Below, piece after piece: positions 1-5,783 of a DNA stretch of 7,545 nucleotides. Within the stretch, counting starts at the first letter, position 1. Every line of letters starts with the position of its first letter. The translations under genes were made by a program, and so were the position numbers. Source of the stretch: Caulobacteraceae bacterium (lineage in GTDB: Bacteria; Pseudomonadota; Alphaproteobacteria; Caulobacterales; Caulobacteraceae); contig JADZBR010000375.1 in NCBI GenBank assembly GCA_020852035.1, positions 1-7,545 on the forward strand, read 5' to 3'. The notes below the pieces were generated by a model. That model was not told where the DNA came from and did not search any database. It worked only from the letters and a program-made list of their open reading frames with translations.

Positions 1-486
1 AGTTTCTTCAAGGCCGTGCCGTCGATCCGCGACAAGATGGAGACCCTGAAGCGGGTGGGCCTGGGTTATGTGAAGGTCGGCCAGCCGGCCACCACGCTTT
101 CCGGCGGCGAGGCGCAGCGGGTGAAGCTCTCCAAGGAGCTGTCGCGGCGGGCGACGGGCAAGACGCTCTACATCCTCGACGAGCCGACCACGGGGCTGCA
201 CTTCGAGGACACCAAGAAGCTGCTGGAGGTGCTGCACGAGCTGGCCGACCAGGGCAACACGGTGGTGGTGATCGAGCACAACCTGGATGTCGTGAAGACC
301 GCCGACTGGCTGATCGACTTCGGCCCCGAGGGCGGCGACGGCGGCGGCGAGGTGGTGGCCGTCGGCTCGCCCGAGCAGGTGGCGGCCAACAAGAAGAGCT
401 GGACGGGGCGCTACCTCGCCGAGCTGCTGGAAAAGCACGCGGCGCGCCACGGCAAGGCCCGGGCGAAGACGCTGGTCAACGCCTGA
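1..486 (+). CDS. uvrA: UvrA, excinuclease ABC subunit A, C-terminal part (5' end outside window)
   Basis: This is the DNA-damage-sensing ATPase of nucleotide excision repair; it loads UvrB onto lesions in the cytoplasm. The frame is open from base 1, so the true start lies upstream. The 161 visible residues are the end of the second ABC ATPase domain. They show the ABC signature LSGGEAQRVKL (visible residues 33-43), Walker B LYILDEPTTGLH (56-67, catalytic Glu61), the H-loop VIEHNLD (90-96, His93) and the UvrA-specific tail DFGPEGGDGGG (106-116) followed by a short Lys/Arg/Ala-rich end. UvrA proteins are usually about 940-970 residues, so roughly one sixth is present. The stop is TGA at 484-486. 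The next gene starts 52 bases later with no hairpin between, so read-through transcription is possible. Identification is near certain; the GTG at 16 is an internal Val codon, not the start. Confidence 0.97.
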   Translation, partial: SFFKAVPSIRDKMETLKRVGLGYVKVGQPATTLSGGEAQRVKLSKELSRRATGKTLYILDEPTTGLHFEDTKKLLEVLHELADQGNTVVVIEHNLDVVKTADWLIDFGPEGGDGGGEVVAVGSPEQVAANKKSWTGRYLAELLEKHAARHGKARAKTLVNA

Positions 487-521
487 CGAGTGGCGGATCG
501 GGCGTGCTCGGCGATCATTCC

Positions 522-530
522 AGGAGGAGG
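522..530 (+). promoter_or_regulatory. Strong Shine-Dalgarno site for the small exported protein
   Basis: AGGAGGAGG lies 8 bases before the ATG at 539. It is a near-ideal ribosome binding site and supports both the reality and the start of this short gene. Confidence 0.8.
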
Positions 531-538
531 ACCTTCGC

Positions 539-826
539 ATGATCGTCGCGCTCGCCGCTCTGGCGCTGCTGACCCAGACGCCGGCCGATGCGCCGCCGCC
601 CGAACCCCAGGCTTCTCAGACCGAGCAGCCCGCCGCCGCACCGCCGCCGAAGGAGAAGGTGATCTGCCGCGTGCAGCGCACCGGCGTCAGCCGCATCCCC
701 AGCCGCGTCTGCGCCACCGCCAGCCAGTGGGAGTCGCGCCGCCGCGCCGACCAGGCGGATATGGAGAAGTTCAGCCGCGACAATGAGGTGGCCGCCAAAC
801 GCTGCGGCGGGCTGGTCGCCTGCTGA
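539..826 (+). CDS. Small probably exported protein with four cysteines, function unknown
   Basis: 95 residues with an excellent ribosome binding site. Residues 1-18 (MIVALAALALLTQTPADA) look like a signal peptide with a possible cut after Ala18, although the usual positive charge before the hydrophobic stretch is missing. A Pro/Ala/Gln/Glu-rich linker follows (about 19-40), then a conserved-looking charged segment of about 55 residues with Cys43, Cys58, Cys89 and Cys95 and the stretch RVCATASQWESRRR (57-70). From memory, short proteins of the form 'VCR...G.R...RVC.T..QW...RR' occur in Caulobacterales and sphingomonads and have no assigned function; I cannot confirm that here. Even cysteine number and probable export suggest disulfides in the periplasm, which is inference. 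The gene lies between uvrA and a GST gene on the same strand, 60 bases before the GST start. It is very likely a real gene; function is not assigned. Confidence 0.8.
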   Translation: MIVALAALALLTQTPADAPPPEPQASQTEQPAAAPPPKEKVICRVQRTGVSRIPSRVCATASQWESRRRADQADMEKFSRDNEVAAKRCGGLVAC

Positions 827-875
827 ACGCCGCACTTGGCGGGGTTCGCCGCCGCCTCTAAGGCTGCCCGCAAAC

Positions 876-881
876 GGGAGG
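876..881 (+). promoter_or_regulatory. Shine-Dalgarno site deciding the GST start
   Basis: GGGAGG lies 5 bases before the ATG at 887. It favours that ATG over the upstream in-frame TTG at 836, whose extra residues do not fit the GST fold start. Confidence 0.7.
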
Positions 882-886
882 TCTCC

Positions 887-1498
887 ATGAAGCTCTACGG
901 CGCGCCGATGCCGGCGCCGAACCCGCGCCGGGTGCGCATCTTCCTGGCCGAGAAGGGCGTCGACCTGCCCGAGACGCCGGTCAACATGCTGAAGCGCGAG
1001 CACAAGTCGCCGGAGTTCCGCGCCAAGAACTCGCTGGGCCAGCTGCCGACGCTGGAACTGGACGACGGGACGACGATCTCCGAGACGGTCGCCATCTGCC
1101 GCTACTTCGAGGAAACCCACCCCGAGCCGCCGCTGTTCGGCGCGACGACGGTGGAGAAGGCGCTGGTCGACCAGTGGGTGCGGCGGGTCGAGTTCGCGGT
1201 GATGACGCCGGTCGGCATGTTCTGGCGCCACGCCCACCCGCGCACGGCCGCATTGCTCAAGCAGTTCACCGACTTCGGCGAGAGCAACAGGGAGACCTAC
1301 GCCGGCGCGCAGAAGTGGCTGGACCGTGAGCTCGCCGGGCGCGAGTTCCTGGCCCTGGACAGCTATTCGATGGCCGACATCTGCCTGCTCTCGACCGTCG
1401 ACTTCGCCGACTGGATCGGCCTGCCGATCCTCGACGGGTTCGAGCACCTGAAGGCGTGGCATGCGCGCGCCACGGCGCGCCCGAGCGCGGCGGCTTAG
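887..1498 (+). CDS. Glutathione S-transferase family protein
   Basis: 203 residues, the usual length for a cytosolic GST. The N-terminal thioredoxin-like domain (about 1-78) starts with strand MKLYG and the loop PMPAPNPRRVRIFL (7-20). It has the cis-proline motif QLPTL (Pro54) and ends with the gamma-glutamyl binding site at Glu66-Thr67 (SETVAICRYFE). The all-helical C-terminal domain (about 88-203) has the N-capping box S161-M-A-D164 in DSYSMADICLL. Such enzymes conjugate or reduce small electrophiles with glutathione in the cytoplasm; the substrate cannot be told from sequence. The position where many bacterial GSTs carry a catalytic Ser or Cys reads Ala10-Pro-Asn-Pro13, so chemistry may rest on Tyr4 or a backbone contact, or the protein may act differently. 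The ATG at 887 is chosen for its ribosome binding site and because residue 1 begins the first strand. The stop at 1496-1498 is 8 bases from the stop of the convergent membrane-protein gene. Confidence 0.93.
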   Translation: MKLYGAPMPAPNPRRVRIFLAEKGVDLPETPVNMLKREHKSPEFRAKNSLGQLPTLELDDGTTISETVAICRYFEETHPEPPLFGATTVEKALVDQWVRRVEFAVMTPVGMFWRHAHPRTAALLKQFTDFGESNRETYAGAQKWLDRELAGREFLALDSYSMADICLLSTVDFADWIGLPILDGFEHLKAWHARATARPSAAA

Positions 1499-1506
1499 GA
1501 CGCGGC

Positions 1507-2421
1507 CTAGCTGAACACCTCGGCCTGGCCGTCGCCGGTCAGGGCGCGGTAGATCACCGCGTGCGGCGCGAAGATCGCGGCGTAGTAGACCGCGTTCAGC
1601 AAGGCGGCGAAGACGATGTAGGCGATCATCGCCGGCGACAGGTAGGCGGTCAGCGACGACCCCGGCGTGAACATCGCCCCGACGGCCGCCAGGTTGCCGC
1701 CGGTCAGGATCGCGGCGATCACCATGAAGATGATCACCGACAGCAGCATCACCACGATGACCGAGGCCAGGGTGAGCACATAGGCGCCGGTCATGCTCCA
1801 GAACTGCCCGCGGGTGAGCGGCCAGGATCCGAACACCGAAATCCTGCGCCGGGCGAAGGTCACGACGCCCGCGAGCGAGAGCCGCACGATCACATAGATG
1901 ATCAGGCCGCTGACAAAGAGCCCGACCCCGGCGCCCACCAGGGCCGCGACGCTCCCGCCCACCGCCCGGCCCGCCAGGGTGACGACAAGGCTGGCGACGA
2001 TGACCACCGCCGACAGGCCGACGACGAACAACACCAGATAGATCAGCGAAAGCCCCACCAGGCGGGCTTCGTCGCCGCCCAGCTTGAGATAGCCGACGCC
2101 CTTTTCGGCCGGGCGAAGCACCGCCCGGTAGACCGCCGCGCCCAGCATGGCCTGGATGATCAGCGACAGCGCCAGCCAGGGAAGCGAGGCCACGGTCAGG
2201 TTCTGCACCAGCTGCAGGGTCTGTTCGGGATCGGCGTTCGCGCCGGCCTGCTCCAGCGCGGTCATCGATTGCAGGTAGGAGTCGCCGAAACTCTCCATCA
2301 GGATCAGGCTGAGCACGCTGACGACCAGGTTGAACCCGGCCCAGATGAACAGGGTCCTGGGCTGCTCGCGGGTCAGCCGAAACCCCTCGAACGCCGCGTC
2401 CGTCGCGGAAAAACTCGCCAT
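1507..2421 (-). CDS. Six-helix membrane protein, downstream member of a tandem paralogue pair
   Basis: 304 residues with about six hydrophobic helices (near 24-44, 78-100, 120-148, 157-180, 210-238 and 263-288). An N-terminal cytoplasmic-looking segment of about 20 residues precedes them, and a 40-residue loop between helices 1 and 2 is rich in Gln, Ala and Glu. Shared family marks are YRAVLRP (98-104), RLSLA (180-184), W200-x-L-T-x-G205 and an A-x-x-Y-R-x-L stretch near the C-terminus (VIYRAL, 289-294). This layout (RLSLA, then W-x-L-T-x-G, then long helices) recalls the glycerophosphodiester phosphodiesterase membrane-domain/DUF7847-like group. That is a recollection, and no catalytic residues are evident. 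The start at 2421 is set by a TGAGGGG ribosome binding site (2429-2435). The frame stays open upstream to 3138 only because it shadows the paralogue. The gene lies 65 bases downstream of that paralogue, so the two are probably co-transcribed. Function is unknown. Confidence 0.88.
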   Translation of the reverse strand: MASFSATDAAFEGFRLTREQPRTLFIWAGFNLVVSVLSLILMESFGDSYLQSMTALEQAGANADPEQTLQLVQNLTVASLPWLALSLIIQAMLGAAVYRAVLRPAEKGVGYLKLGGDEARLVGLSLIYLVLFVVGLSAVVIVASLVVTLAGRAVGGSVAALVGAGVGLFVSGLIIYVIVRLSLAGVVTFARRRISVFGSWPLTRGQFWSMTGAYVLTLASVIVVMLLSVIIFMVIAAILTGGNLAAVGAMFTPGSSLTAYLSPAMIAYIVFAALLNAVYYAAIFAPHAVIYRALTGDGQAEVFS

Positions 2422-2428
2422 ACCCGAT

Positions 2429-2435
2429 CCCCTCA
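2429..2435 (-). promoter_or_regulatory. Shine-Dalgarno site deciding the start of the downstream membrane protein
   Basis: On the minus strand this reads TGAGGGG, 7 bases before the ATG whose first base is 2421. It rules out the much longer open frame that extends upstream to 3138. Confidence 0.65.
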
Positions 2436-2450
2436 GCCGGGGCAGGTTAA

Positions 2451-2467
2451 GGGCGCCACGAGCGCCC
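2451..2467 (-). other. Short GC hairpin between the paired membrane-protein genes
   Basis: GGGCGC (2451-2456) and GCGCCC (2462-2467) form a perfect 6-bp stem around a 5-base loop. There is no T-run after it on either strand, so it is not a classical terminator. It may stabilise or attenuate the two-gene message, or be chance in GC-rich DNA. Confidence 0.3.
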
Positions 2468-2486
2468 GCGCAAGGGAGCGCGCCCG

Positions 2487-3422
2487 TCAGGCGAAGGTGG
2501 CGGCGGTCTCGTCGTCGGTAGGCGGCGCCAGGTCGCGGTAGGCCGCGGCCCAGGGCGCGCTGGCCAGGGTGGTGAAGACCCCGCCCAGCAGCGAGATGAC
2601 AAGGCCGCCGCCGAGCACCCAGGGCAGGATCTGCATCGACCAGGCGCTGACCGGCTGGGCGAAGAACGCCTGCAGCGCCGCCTCGTTTAGCGAGGCGCCG
2701 GCGATGGCGGCGATGGCGCCGCCGATCAGGGCGCCGAAGACCACCATTTCCAGGGTCACCACGATGAGCACCATCAACAGGCCAACGAGAAACAGCGAGC
2801 CGACCTTGCCCTGAGTGAGCTTCCAGGCCTCGACCAGGGGAAAGCCCTGCTGGGCGAAGCTCATCACCGGCGCGAGCGAGAGGCGCAGCGCCAGCCAGAC
2901 GCCGCCGACGATCAGCGCCAGAACGCCGACGATCCCCAGCACCACCGCGGTTTCCGTCGACGCAGCGGCCGCGCCGGCGACGACGATCGCCCCGATCAGC
3001 ACCGCGCCGAAGACCCCCATGAAGACAAGCACGCCGATAAACAGCAGCATCAGCCCGGCCATCAGCTCGCCCTTGCCGAGGCGCAGATAGAACAAGCTGC
3101 TGTCCTGCGGGCGCAGCACCGCCCGGAAAATGGCGCACATCAACAGCACCTGCGCGGCCATCTGCCCCAGCTGAGTCAGGGCGTTGGCCGCCATCATCTG
3201 CCCCTGCAAGCGCATCACCGCCGACAGGTCAGGCTCGCCTCCATCCGAGGGCGTGTTCTGGATGAACTCGGCGAAGGCCGGGCCGATGGCCCCATAGGTC
3301 AGGATGAGCGGCAGGATGGTGAGGGCGAAGAACACCAGCCCCCACACCAGCACCGCCAGCGGGTTGCGCGCGATCACGCCGAACCCGGCGGTGGCCGCGC
3401 GACCGACGTCGATCTGTCCCAT
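2487..3422 (-). CDS. Six-helix membrane protein, upstream member of a tandem paralogue pair
   Basis: 311 residues with about six hydrophobic segments (near 20-50, 82-103, 119-150, 158-180, 207-242 and 264-290). A polar loop after helix 1 (54-68) contains Asp, Glu and Gly. It shares with its neighbour FRAVLRP (99-105), RLSLA at exactly 180-184 and W200-x-L-T-x-G205, plus the same helix spacing, so the two are ancient tandem duplicates. It resembles the same loosely defined glycerophosphodiester phosphodiesterase membrane-domain/DUF7847-like group, with moderate certainty. The acidic C-terminal tail (APPTDDETAATFA) is probably cytoplasmic. The ATG with first base 3422 follows a weak G-rich ribosome site (GGGGGG about 8 bases before). 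It is first in its transcription unit and is transcribed divergently from trmFO, sharing the 112-base intergenic region. No catalytic motif is visible; transport, stress or envelope roles would be guesses. Confidence 0.9.
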   Translation of the reverse strand: MGQIDVGRAATAGFGVIARNPLAVLVWGLVFFALTILPLILTYGAIGPAFAEFIQNTPSDGGEPDLSAVMRLQGQMMAANALTQLGQMAAQVLLMCAIFRAVLRPQDSSLFYLRLGKGELMAGLMLLFIGVLVFMGVFGAVLIGAIVVAGAAAASTETAVVLGIVGVLALIVGGVWLALRLSLAPVMSFAQQGFPLVEAWKLTQGKVGSLFLVGLLMVLIVVTLEMVVFGALIGGAIAAIAGASLNEAALQAFFAQPVSAWSMQILPWVLGGGLVISLLGGVFTTLASAPWAAAYRDLAPPTDDETAATFA

Positions 3423-3498
3423 ATAGATCGCCCCCCGTTTTCGCCCTCAGGCGACGCTACGCCCGATTTCGTCGCCGCGCCAACACCGGGCGAGGGTG

Positions 3499-3507
3499 TG
3501 CTATAGG
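3499..3507 (+). promoter_or_regulatory. Probable extended -10 promoter of trmFO
   Basis: TGCTATAGG sits in the 112-base divergent gap and fits an extended -10 element (TG-n-TATAGG). No convincing -35 hexamer is seen 16-18 bases upstream. Initiation about 7 bases downstream would give a leader of only about 20 bases before the trmFO ATG. No clear promoter was found for the divergent membrane-protein gene in the same gap. Confidence 0.45.
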
Positions 3508-3534
3508 GGCCGCCCGTTGGTTTCCGAGTTCCCC

Positions 3535-4935
3535 ATGTCCCTCACCCCCATCCACGTCGTCGGCGGCGGCCTCGCCGGGTCGGAGGCCGCCTGGCAGATC
3601 GCCGAGGCCGGCGTGCCGGTGGTGATCCACGAGATGCGCCCGGTGCGTGGCACCGACGCGCACCAGACCGACGGGCTGGCCGAGCTGGTGTGCTCCAACT
3701 CCTTCCGGGCGGACGACTGGACGGGCAATGCGGTCGGGCTGCTGCACGCCGAGATGCGGCGCTGCGGCTCGATCATCATGGCCTGCGGCGACGCCCATCA
3801 GGTGCCGGCCGGCGGGGCGCTGGCGGTCGACCGCGACGGCTTTTCGCAGGCGGTGACGGCGCGGCTGCTGGCGCATCCCAACGTGACGCTGGAGCGTGGC
3901 GAGGTCGCCGGCCTGCCGCCGGCGGAGTGGGACAGCGCGATCGTCGCCACCGGCCCCCTCACCTCCCCCGACCTGGCGCAGGCGGTGCTGGACCTGACCG
4001 GCGAGGGGCAGCTCGCGTTCTTCGACGCCATCGCGCCGATCGTGAACTTCGAGTCCATCGACATGGACGTGGCGTGGCGCCAGTCGCGCTACGACAAGCC
4101 GGGGCCGGGCGGGGATGCGGCGGCCTACATCAACTGCCCTATGGACAAGGACCAGTACGAGGCGGTCATCGACGCCCTGCTGGCCGGGCCGAAGTCGGAG
4201 TTCAAGGACTGGGAGCATGTGCCCTACTTCGACGGCTGCCTGCCGATCGAGGTGATGGCCGAGCGAGGGCGCGAGACCCTGCGGCACGGGCCGATGAAGC
4301 CGGTGGGGCTGACCAACGCCCACAGGCCGGACGAGAAGGCTTACGCGGTCGTGCAGCTGCGGCAGGACAATGCGCTGGGCACGCTGTGGAACATGGTGGG
4401 GTTCCAGACCAAGCTGAAGCACGGGGCGCAGACGGAGATCTTCCGCACCATCCCGGGGCTGGAGAAGGCGGTGTTCGCCCGGCTCGGTGGGCTGCACCGC
4501 AACACCTTCCTGAACAGCCCGCGGCTGCTCGACGGCCAGCTGCGGCTGAAGGCCATGCCGCGCCTGCGCTTCGCCGGGCAGGTGACGGGGGTCGAGGGCT
4601 ATGTGGAGAGCGCCGCCATCGGCCTGATCGCCGGGCGGCTGGCGGCGGCCGAGCGGCTGGGCAGGCCGCTGGACGCGCCGCCGGCGACGACGGCGCTGGG
4701 CGCGCTGGTCGGCCACATCACCGGCGGGCACCTGGACGCCGGCGGCGGCTCGTTCCAGCCGATGAACATCAACTACGGCCTCCTGCCGCCGATGGAGCAG
4801 CCGAAGCGCGACGCCGAGGGCCGCCGGCTGGGCCGCAAGGAAGGCGGCCGGGCCAAGAAGCTGATGATCGGCGAGCGGGCGCTGGCCGACCTCGGCGGCT
4901 GGCTGGGCGAGCGGGCGGTTCAGGCGGCGGAGTAG
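3535..4935 (+). CDS. trmFO: TrmFO, methylenetetrahydrofolate--tRNA-(uracil-5-)-methyltransferase
   Basis: 466 residues, slightly longer than the usual 435-460. This flavoenzyme makes 5-methyluridine at position 54 of the tRNA T-loop in the cytoplasm, using methylenetetrahydrofolate as carbon donor and FADH2/NAD(P)H as reductant. The FAD-binding Rossmann motif VVGGGLAGSEAAWQ is at residues 8-21. The conserved CSNSFRADD block has Cys53, and FDGCLPIEVMAERG has Cys235, the expected counterpart of the catalytic Cys226 of the Bacillus enzyme. KPVGL, the GHITGG block and FQPMNINYGLLPP near the C-terminus are all typical. The last 30 or so residues are Arg/Lys-rich. The ATG at 3535 is chosen because the Rossmann strand begins at once after it; GTG at 3496 and TTG at 3517 are in frame but fall in or beside the promoter. 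No Shine-Dalgarno is seen before 3535. It is transcribed alone, converging on the secDF cluster with a repeat pair between. Confidence 0.97.
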   Translation: MSLTPIHVVGGGLAGSEAAWQIAEAGVPVVIHEMRPVRGTDAHQTDGLAELVCSNSFRADDWTGNAVGLLHAEMRRCGSIIMACGDAHQVPAGGALAVDRDGFSQAVTARLLAHPNVTLERGEVAGLPPAEWDSAIVATGPLTSPDLAQAVLDLTGEGQLAFFDAIAPIVNFESIDMDVAWRQSRYDKPGPGGDAAAYINCPMDKDQYEAVIDALLAGPKSEFKDWEHVPYFDGCLPIEVMAERGRETLRHGPMKPVGLTNAHRPDEKAYAVVQLRQDNALGTLWNMVGFQTKLKHGAQTEIFRTIPGLEKAVFARLGGLHRNTFLNSPRLLDGQLRLKAMPRLRFAGQVTGVEGYVESAAIGLIAGRLAAAERLGRPLDAPPATTALGALVGHITGGHLDAGGGSFQPMNINYGLLPPMEQPKRDAEGRRLGRKEGGRAKKLMIGERALADLGGWLGERAVQAAE

Positions 4936-4944
4936 AGCGCGGGG

Positions 4945-4993
4945 TCCTTCTCCCCTTGCGGGAGAAGGTGGCGCGGAGCGCCGGATGAAGGGT
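4945..4993 (+). repeat. Two-stem intergenic repeat, copy A (after trmFO)
   Basis: Stem 1 is CCTTCTCCC (4946-4954) paired with GGGAGAAGG (4960-4968), a perfect 9-bp stem with loop CTTGC. Stem 2 is GGCGC (4970-4974) with GCGCC (4978-4982), loop GGA. A GGATGAAGGG tail follows. The unit begins 9 bases after the trmFO stop. It is the same element as copy B in opposite orientation. Elements of this style (stem with a CTTCTCCC arm, a second GC stem, then GGATGAGGG) are, as I recall, scattered through Caulobacterales intergenic regions. It probably ends or protects the trmFO message, though no T-run follows. Confidence 0.85.
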
Positions 4994-5052
4994 TTCCCAG
5001 ATCACTGAGCCCGCGCCCGGCCGATCCGATTTTGAGGCGTCGATGATCTTCG
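4994..5052. other. Spacer between the inverted repeats
   Basis: These 59 bases between copies A and B hold no gene, clear promoter or T-run that I can identify. They would form the loop if the two repeat copies paired with each other. Confidence 0.5.
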
Positions 5053-5107
5053 ACCCCTCATCCGACCGGCTTCGCCGGGAGGGTCTTCTCCCGCAGGGGG
5101 AGAAGGA
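5053..5107 (-). repeat. Two-stem intergenic repeat, copy B (inverted, after the squalene-synthase-like gene)
   Basis: Read on the minus strand, the first 23 bases (5107 down to 5085) match copy A with one difference, in the loop. Stem 1 pairs 5098-5105 with 5085-5092 (8 bp, loop CCTGC). Stem 2 pairs 5074-5078 with 5066-5070 (CCGGC/GCCGG, loop GAA), followed by GGATGAGGGG. The unit begins 9 bases past the stop of the gene it follows, mirroring copy A. Because A and B are inverted, they can also pair with each other over a 60-base spacer. Confidence 0.85.
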
Positions 5108-5116
5108 TCGCCTTGG

Positions 5117-5782
5117 TCAAATTCGGCCGCGGGCGACGGCGGTCACCAGCCTGAGTCTCTTCCAGAGCTCGGATGGCGCTTGGCCCGCGAGATAGCTGCG
5201 TGCCAGCGTCGCATGAGCCACGGCGGGAAAAGCGGCGGCGGGGAGCGCGCGAGCCTTGTCGGCCGCCTCGCGCAACAGCCCTTGCGCCTCGGCGCCCCGG
5301 CGGCTGAGCGCCCAGGCCGCGCCGGCCGGTTCGGCATCGGCGGCGTCGGCGCCCGTGTCGAGCCGCAGCGCCGCCAGGCCCGCGACCGCCCCGGCCGTAT
5401 CCCGCGCGAGTTCGGCCGCCTCCCCGGCGGTCAGCGGCGCCGGGTCCAGTTCGCGATAGCGGGCGTCGATCATCCGCTCCAGCGGAGCCAGCGGCAGGCC
5501 AGCGCCGCGCACCGCGCGCGCCAGCGCCTCGGCGCCGGGGTGGGCACGCACGCGCCCGCACCCGGCGATCTCCTCCAGCACCTCGCGCCACCAGACCAGG
5601 CGCATCTCGCCGACCAGCGGATTGGAGGCCGTGCGCGGGGCGCGGCCGGTCTCGTGGTCGAAGGCGTAGAGGGCGATCACGTCCGCGCGCGCGACCGCAT
5701 CGCCGATGAACCGGCTGGAGAGCCAGCGGTCCGGATCGACGCGGCGGATCAGCTCGTCGAGATCGTCCGCCGCGCCGTCCAA
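5117..5782 (-). CDS. Squalene/phytoene-synthase-fold protein, NDUFAF6-like
   Basis: 221 residues, shorter than true phytoene or squalene synthases (about 280 or more). The N-terminal region DPDRWLSSRFIGDAVARAD (16-34), then ALYAFDHETGR (37-47), and MRLVWWREVLEEI (60-72) match the isoprenoid-synthase class I fold as seen in the NDUFAF6 branch. The DxxxD prenyl-diphosphate/Mg motifs of real synthases are absent: the first site reads FDHETGRA and the second region is DARYRELD (106-113). A prenyl-synthase reaction is therefore unlikely; in mitochondria NDUFAF6 helps assemble complex I. The start appears to be TTG (first base 5782), one base after the TGA of the upstream gene and with no Shine-Dalgarno, which suggests translational coupling. 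No in-frame ATG or GTG lies near enough to keep the conserved N-terminus. It is last in the secD-secF transcription unit, and repeat copy B starts 9 bases beyond its stop. Confidence 0.87.
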   Translation of the reverse strand: MDGAADDLDELIRRVDPDRWLSSRFIGDAVARADVIALYAFDHETGRAPRTASNPLVGEMRLVWWREVLEEIAGCGRVRAHPGAEALARAVRGAGLPLAPLERMIDARYRELDPAPLTAGEAAELARDTAGAVAGLAALRLDTGADAADAEPAGAAWALSRRGAEAQGLLREAADKARALPAAAFPAVAHATLARSYLAGQAPSELWKRLRLVTAVARGRI

Positions 5783-5783
5783 G

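Noticed and set aside
868..879. Short hairpin CCCG-CAAA-CGGG before the GST gene
   Set aside because: A 4-bp stem is expected by chance in DNA this rich in G and C, and it abuts the ribosome site with no further structure.
515..1462. Long minus-strand frame (315 codons)
   Set aside because: It lies opposite the small exported protein and GST genes; its Arg/His/Gly/Ala-rich translation has no fold signature and is the antisense image of GC-rich codons.
1456..2541. Long plus-strand frame (361 codons) rich in His, Asp, Gln and Arg
   Set aside because: It is antisense to the hydrophobic helices of the downstream membrane protein; hydrophobic codons read backwards give His/Asp/Gln. There is no ribosome site or signature.
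2422..3138. Upstream extension of the downstream membrane-protein frame
   Set aside because: It overlaps the paralogue in another frame and translates to Arg/Gly-rich sequence; the ATG at 2421 has a good ribosome site.
3457..4731. Long minus-strand frame (424 codons)
   Set aside because: It is an antisense shadow of trmFO, whose motifs are unmistakable.
3690..4988. Second plus-strand frame (432 codons) inside trmFO
   Set aside because: It is an out-of-frame shadow rich in Arg/Gly/Ala. Its end runs into repeat copy A and yields a peptide (LLPLREKVARSAG) that is just the repeat translated.
4936..5116. CRISPR array or small RNA gene in the repeat-bearing gap
   Set aside because: There are only two copies, they are inverted rather than direct, and there is no regular spacer series; no separate promoter was seen for a small RNA.
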